NCBI GenBank assembly: GCA_964551735.1
Contig: CAZKEF010000053.1
Coordinates: 1-35,654, forward strand
DNA from: DAOUAT01 sp964551735
GTDB lineage: Bacteria > Chloroflexota > Anaerolineae > CG2-30-64-16
Length of the DNA stretch: 35,654 nucleotides
Direction: 5' to 3'
Position 1 is the first letter of the stretch. Each line of letters starts with the position of its first letter. Shown here one piece after another: positions 31,794-35,654 of this stretch. The position numbers and the translations under genes were made by a program. The notes under the pieces were generated by a model. That model was not told the DNA's origin. It ran no database searches and was given only the letters and a program-made list of their open reading frames with translations.

Positions 31794-32474
31794 ATGGCAA
31801 CCATCCTGATCGTAGACGATGACCCGAAACTACTGAAGATGCTCCAGCGCACGCTGGCCTACGAAGGTTTCCGCGTGCTCAGCGCGGCCAACGGCACCGA
31901 GGCGCTGAACCAGGTGCAGGCGCACCGGCCGGATGTCGTGGTGCTCGACTGGCTGATGCCGGGGCTGGATGGCCTGGGCGTGCTGGAACGGTTGCGCGCG
32001 GCCGGCGACCAAACCCTGGTACTGATGCTGACCGCGCGGGATGCGGTGGAGCACCGGGTGGAAGGGCTGGAGAGCGGCGCGGATGATTACCTGGTCAAAC
32101 CATTTGCGCCGGCCGAGCTGCTAGCGCGCATCCACGCCCTGCTGCGCCGGCCCGCGGTGGCCGCCAAAGACGAGACGTTGCGCTACGCCGACCTATCGCT
32201 GAACCCTGCCACGCGCGAGACCAGCCGCGGGGGGCGCAAGTTCGATCTCACGGCCAAGGAGTTCGACCTGCTGCGCTTTCTGATGCGCCATCCGCGGCAG
32301 GTGCTCACCCGCGGGCAGATCCTGCAGGACGTGTGGGGCTACGATTTCGGCGGTGAGGACAACGTGCTGGAAGTGTACATCGGCTACCTGCGCAAGAAGA
32401 CCGAGGCGGCCGGCGAGCCGCGGCTGATCCAGACGGTGCGCGGGGTGGGCTACGTGCTGCGGGAGGACGCGTGA
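31794..32474 (+). CDS. OmpR/PhoB-family response regulator
   Basis: A 226-residue two-domain regulator. The receiver domain has the acidic pair in VDDDPK (8-10), the phosphorylation site Asp52 (VVLDWLMPG), Thr80 (MLTARD) and Lys102 (LVKPFAP). The C-terminal winged helix shows FDLTAKEFDLLRFLMRHP and GYLRKKTEAAG, then VRGVGYVL. It is translationally coupled to the kinase gene (GTGA overlap). The direct repeats upstream of its own promoter suggest it controls itself; other targets are unknown, but the kinase-like gene downstream may be one. Confidence 0.96.
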   Translation: MATILIVDDDPKLLKMLQRTLAYEGFRVLSAANGTEALNQVQAHRPDVVVLDWLMPGLDGLGVLERLRAAGDQTLVLMLTARDAVEHRVEGLESGADDYLVKPFAPAELLARIHALLRRPAVAAKDETLRYADLSLNPATRETSRGGRKFDLTAKEFDLLRFLMRHPRQVLTRGQILQDVWGYDFGGEDNVLEVYIGYLRKKTEAAGEPRLIQTVRGVGYVLREDA

Positions 32475-33961
32475 AGCGCGGGATTTCCATCCGGCTGCGG
32501 CTGACCCTGCTTTACACCGCGATCCTGGCGGTGACGGTGATCGCGTTCGGGAGCGTGCTCTATGCGGCGCAATCGCGCACCACCTACGCCGACATCAAGG
32601 AGAACCTGGTGCGCCAGGCGTCCTTCTTTCCCAATGTCGGCAAACCGGAACCGCGCCTCCCTGCGCCGCCCCCCGAAGATGAGAAGCCATTGACTTTCGT
32701 CCCACAGGATTTCGGGCTGCCCAGTGGCACGTTGCCCGGCCGGTGGACCCAGACCCGTGATCTGGACGGCGCGGTGACTGGGCGGACCTTCGATCTGAGC
32801 GGGGTCACGCTGCCGCTCAGCGACAAAGGCCTGGCGGCAGTCCAGGCCGGCGAGGGGTGGTTCGAGGCCGCCACGGTGCAAGATGAGCCGCTGCTGATCT
32901 ACAGCCAACGCTACATCGGTTTCGACGGCGCGACCGGCATCGTGCAGGTCGCGTTCCCCATCGGCCAACCGGAGGGCTACCTGGCCACCCTGCGCCTGAT
33001 CCTGGCCATCGGCAGCAGCCTGGCGGTGTTGGTCGCGTTCGCCCTGGGCTGGGCGCTCGCCGGCGCCGCGCTGCGACCCATCCAGCGCATTACCCAGACC
33101 GCACAGGCCATCGGTGTCGAGCGCGATTTCGGCCGCCGCGTGGCGCACCGCGGCCCGGCCGACGAGGTGGGCCAACTGGCCGTCACCTTCAACGACATGC
33201 TGGCCGAGCTCGAATCGGGCTACCGCCAGCTCGAGGCAGCGCTCCACTCGCAGCGCCGCTTCGTGGCCGACGCCTCACACGAGCTGCGCACGCCCTTAAC
33301 CACCGTGCGTGGCAACATCGAACTGCTGCGCCGTGAGCCACCCATCGCGGCCGGAGAGCGGGGTGAAGTACTGGCGGACACCACCGAAGAGGTGGACCGG
33401 CTGATCCGGCTGGTCAACCAGTTGCTGGCCTTGGCCCGGGCCGACGCCGGCCAGGTGCCGCGCTCCGACCCGATCCCCGTGCAGGCGCTGGTCAACGACG
33501 TGTGCCGCCAGGCTGGGACGCTGGCCCCGCGCACCGAGCTTCACTGTGACGCGCCCGCGGACATCCTGGTGCTGGGTGACCGCGACGCGCTGAAGCAGGT
33601 GCTGCTGATCCTGGTGGACAACGCGCTGACCCACACCCCCGCGGGCACACCCGTGACCCTGACCGCGTCCCTCGCCCCCGGACGGCGCAGCTCGCTGCGT
33701 CCTGTCCCTGCCGATGCGGAGGAGACGCACGTCACCTTCACCGTCCGCGACCGCGGCCCCGGCATCCCGGCGGAACAGTTGGCGCACATCTTCGAGCGCT
33801 TCTATCGCGGGCAAGTCTCCCGCACCGGCCGCGGCGCCGGACTGGGACTCGCCATCGCAAAAGAGTTGGTGGAAGTCCAAGGCGGGATCATCACGGTGGA
33901 AAGCGCGCCGGGAGAGGGCAGCACGTTCACGGTGATCTTACCCCATGCTCGAGAAACCTGA
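32471..33961 (+). CDS. Membrane sensor histidine kinase
   Basis: A 496-residue kinase. Two membrane helices (about 10-32 and 178-198) flank an extracytoplasmic sensor of about 145 residues with no recognised domain. HAMP follows (LRPIQRITQTAQAI), then the dimerisation and phospho-acceptor helix with SHELRTPLTTV, and the ATPase domain with N-box VDNALTHT, G1 RDRGPGIP, F-box FERFYRG and G2 GAGLGLAIAKEL. The start is GTG at 32471, overlapping the regulator stop. The sensor region is rich in proline near its start. Confidence 0.95.
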   Translation: MKRGISIRLRLTLLYTAILAVTVIAFGSVLYAAQSRTTYADIKENLVRQASFFPNVGKPEPRLPAPPPEDEKPLTFVPQDFGLPSGTLPGRWTQTRDLDGAVTGRTFDLSGVTLPLSDKGLAAVQAGEGWFEAATVQDEPLLIYSQRYIGFDGATGIVQVAFPIGQPEGYLATLRLILAIGSSLAVLVAFALGWALAGAALRPIQRITQTAQAIGVERDFGRRVAHRGPADEVGQLAVTFNDMLAELESGYRQLEAALHSQRRFVADASHELRTPLTTVRGNIELLRREPPIAAGERGEVLADTTEEVDRLIRLVNQLLALARADAGQVPRSDPIPVQALVNDVCRQAGTLAPRTELHCDAPADILVLGDRDALKQVLLILVDNALTHTPAGTPVTLTASLAPGRRSSLRPVPADAEETHVTFTVRDRGPGIPAEQLAHIFERFYRGQVSRTGRGAGLGLAIAKELVEVQGGIITVESAPGEGSTFTVILPHARET

Positions 33962-34961
33962 CCTCAGCGACCGGAGCATCATCGCCTGCCTGCGCGATGC
34001 CTACGGGCTGGCCGGCGCGCAGATCACGTTTTTGCCCCTGGGGGCCGACGCCAACGCGGCCGTCTATCGCGTCGTCGCCGCCGATGGCGCGGCGTACTTC
34101 CTGAAGCTACGCCGCGGGGATTTCGATGAGATCGCTGTGGCGCTGCCCAGGTTCCTCAGCGACCAGGGCATCCTTCCGATCATCCCCCCCATCCCGACGC
34201 AAGCGGGCCAACTCTGGGCCGATCTGGCCCCATTCCGGGCGATCCTCTACCCATTTGTGGCCGGCCGCAACGGTTACGAGGTTGACCTGACGGATGGGCA
34301 GTGGGTCACGCTCGGTGCGACGCTCAGGGCCATCCACGCGCTGTCCCTCCCGCCAGCGCTGGCGCAGCGCATCCCGCGGGAAAGCTACGGCCCGCGGTGG
34401 CGCGAGGCGGTGAGGGCGTTCCAGGTGCAGGCCGAGGCAGAGTCTTTTGTTGATCCCGTGGCCGCGCAGGTCGCGGCGCTGCTGCGCGCTCAGCGGGCCG
34501 CGATTGATGATCTGCTTGCCCACACGGACCGGCTGGCAGACCTGCTGCGTGCCCGTTTTCCAGCCTTGGTTCTGTGCCATGCCGATGTCCACGCCGGCAA
34601 CGTGCTGCTCGGCGCCGATGATTCGCTCCACATCGTGGACTGGGACAACCCCATCCTGGCGCCCAAAGAGCGCGACCTGATGTACGCGGGGGGTGGGCAG
34701 TTCGGTGACCGGCGGAGCCCGCAAGAAGAAGAGCGCTTATTCTACCTGGGCTATGGCCCAACAGCCGTTGAGCAGCGCGCGCTGGCCTATTACCGTTACG
34801 AGCGGATCATCGAGGACATCGCGGCCTTTTGTCAGCAGTTGCTCCTCAGCGATGCAGGCGGAGAAGATCGGGAGCAGTCGCTGCGTTACCTGGCGTCCAA
34901 TTTCCTGCCCAACGGCACGATCGCGATCGCGTATCGGGGGGATCGGAGTGCAGGGGCATGA
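33945..34961 (+). CDS. Aminoglycoside phosphotransferase (APH)-family kinase
   Basis: A 338-residue small-molecule kinase. The ATP lysine is likely Lys54 (YFLKLRRG); the catalytic loop is LCHADVHAGNVLL with Asp214 and Asn219; the metal site is HIVDWDNP (Asp232, Asp234). The pattern WDNPILAPKERDLM resembles spectinomycin phosphotransferase APH(9)-like proteins, but chromosomal APH-fold proteins often act on other substrates. The ATG at 33945 lies inside the end of the kinase gene (17-base overlap), so it is read with the two-component system. Resistance is possible but unproven. Confidence 0.85.
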   Translation: MLEKPDLSDRSIIACLRDAYGLAGAQITFLPLGADANAAVYRVVAADGAAYFLKLRRGDFDEIAVALPRFLSDQGILPIIPPIPTQAGQLWADLAPFRAILYPFVAGRNGYEVDLTDGQWVTLGATLRAIHALSLPPALAQRIPRESYGPRWREAVRAFQVQAEAESFVDPVAAQVAALLRAQRAAIDDLLAHTDRLADLLRARFPALVLCHADVHAGNVLLGADDSLHIVDWDNPILAPKERDLMYAGGGQFGDRRSPQEEERLFYLGYGPTAVEQRALAYYRYERIIEDIAAFCQQLLLSDAGGEDREQSLRYLASNFLPNGTIAIAYRGDRSAGA

Positions 34962-35314
34962 TGTTAATCGCACAACGGGCGTTATTCGGCGTGGTGGCGG
35001 CATTCTGGCTGGTGGCCGGGGTGCTGGCGCTGTTCGGCGTGCTGCACCTGGGCGCGACCGGGGCCGGCGCGCGGGTGCTCGGCCTGCTCATGCTGGCGAA
35101 CGGCGCGGCGTTCGCGCTGGCGGGGTGGCTGGCGCTGCGCGGCTATCGGCTGATTGATCTCGCCAGCCTGGCCCTGGTCGCGGCCAACGCAGTCCTCAGC
35201 GTGACGGACGAGGTCGGCCTGCTGGATGTGCTGTCGCTGCTGGTCAACGTTGAGCTATTGGTCATGCTGGTGATCAACCTGCTGCGCGCCAGGCGCGAGA
35301 ACGCAGCGCCGTAA
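34958..35314 (+). CDS. Small four-helix membrane protein, unknown function
   Basis: A 118-residue protein, almost entirely hydrophobic, with about four predicted helices and a basic C-terminus (LLRARRENAAP). I do not recognise a family. Its ATG overlaps the stop of the APH-like gene (ATGA, 34958-34961), and GGAG lies upstream, so it is the last gene of the two-component operon. Confidence 0.7.
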   Translation: MMLIAQRALFGVVAAFWLVAGVLALFGVLHLGATGAGARVLGLLMLANGAAFALAGWLALRGYRLIDLASLALVAANAVLSVTDEVGLLDVLSLLVNVELLVMLVINLLRARRENAAP

Positions 35315-35331
35315 CAACGACCATCCCTCTG

Positions 35332-35654
35332 TTACCCAACCACAAACTGCGGATCCACCGGCACTTTCAGCGCGGTCGCCAGGGCGTTGGTCTGCGCGGC
35401 CATGCCGACCACGGCCAGCAGCTCGGCGTACTGCGTGTCGCTCATCCCCTTGGCGCGGGCGGATGCGGTGTGCGAGTGGATGCAGTAATCGCAGTTGTTG
35501 GCCACCGACACCGCGATGTAGATCAGCTCCTTGGTCAGCGGGTCCAGCGCGCCGGGCCGCATGACCTCCTTGATCGCCTCCCACGTGCGCCGCAACGTCT
35601 CCGGGTGGTTCGCCAGCGCCTTCCAGAAGTTGTTCACGTCCGGCACGTTGCGCG
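35332..35654 (-). CDS. AhpD-like/carboxymuconolactone decarboxylase-family protein, partial
   Basis: The C-terminal part of an alkylhydroperoxidase-like protein, at least 107 codons inside the window. The redox motif CDYCIHSH is present, preceded by TKELIYIAVSVANN as in the family. The frame stays open through the right edge, and the local GTG at 35646 is not a convincing start because homologues carry more sequence before VNNFWKALANHPE. It converges with the membrane protein gene with only 17 bases between. Confidence 0.85.
   Translation of the reverse strand, partial: RNVPDVNNFWKALANHPETLRRTWEAIKEVMRPGALDPLTKELIYIAVSVANNCDYCIHSHTASARAKGMSDTQYAELLAVVGMAAQTNALATALKVPVDPQFVVG

Overview
The window is GC-rich DNA (genes mostly GC-ending codons) from a free-living bacterium. 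The gene mix points to the Chloroflexota (an Anaerolineae/Caldilineae-like lineage): a heliorhodopsin, a Tat-type lipoprotein sugar-binding protein with a Pro/Ala/Thr linker, an Asp-box (BNR) propeller built from 'SPxFxxDxxLF' units, a tungsten-type aldehyde:ferredoxin oxidoreductase, a nickel-pincer racemase and many palindromic intergenic repeats. That placement is inference from gene content. I see no rRNA, tRNA, CRISPR array, transposase or phage gene.

Layout. (1) 1-3076, minus strand: heliorhodopsin, an NAD(P)-binding epimerase/dehydratase-like protein and a TetR-type repressor with a clear palindromic operator. (2) 3421-8532, plus strand: ADP-ribosylglycohydrolase, a membrane-anchored esterase of the PHB-depolymerase type, the hflK-hflC pair and a DmpA-type aminopeptidase. 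(3) 8535-11161, minus strand: a very divergent GroEL-like protein translationally coupled (ATGA) to a six-motif Asp-box propeller. (4) 11389-12483: an M24 'pita-bread' protein that has lost most metal ligands. (5) 12662-28020, all plus strand: a catabolic locus with a ROK regulator, a fucose/arabinose-isomerase-like protein, an ABC sugar importer without its ATPase, a small transaldolase, a mazEF-type toxin-antitoxin pair, a YeiH-type putative sulfate exporter, a Gfo/Idh/MocA oxidoreductase, a SAF-UxaA-type lyase resembling a fused SuyA-SuyB, a LarA-type racemase, an aldehyde:ferredoxin oxidoreductase and a MoaD/ThiS protein. (6) 28154-31680: an ArsR repressor, an ArsP-type permease, a small thioredoxin, an FmdE-like protein and a secreted thioredoxin-fold protein. 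(7) 31794-35314: an OmpR-type two-component system, an APH-type kinase and a small membrane protein. (8) The minus-strand end of an AhpD-like protein runs off the right edge.

The most exciting region is (5). The transaldolase has replaced both residues that hold the substrate phosphate in E. coli FSA (Arg134 to Trp137, Ser166 to Ala169). The lyase resembles (2R)-sulfolactate sulfo-lyase (SuyAB) more than altronate dehydratase, and a YeiH-type putative sulfate exporter lies nearby. Read together, the genes could form a self-contained sulfosugar (sulfoquinovose-type) pathway: import, isomerise, cleave to sulfolactaldehyde, oxidise with a tungsten enzyme, set the stereochemistry of sulfolactate with a nickel racemase, remove sulfite, export. 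This is a hypothesis; the main alternative is a hexuronate/aldonate or deoxysugar pathway. A nested palindromic repeat that has become in-frame coding sequence inside larA is a second notable feature.
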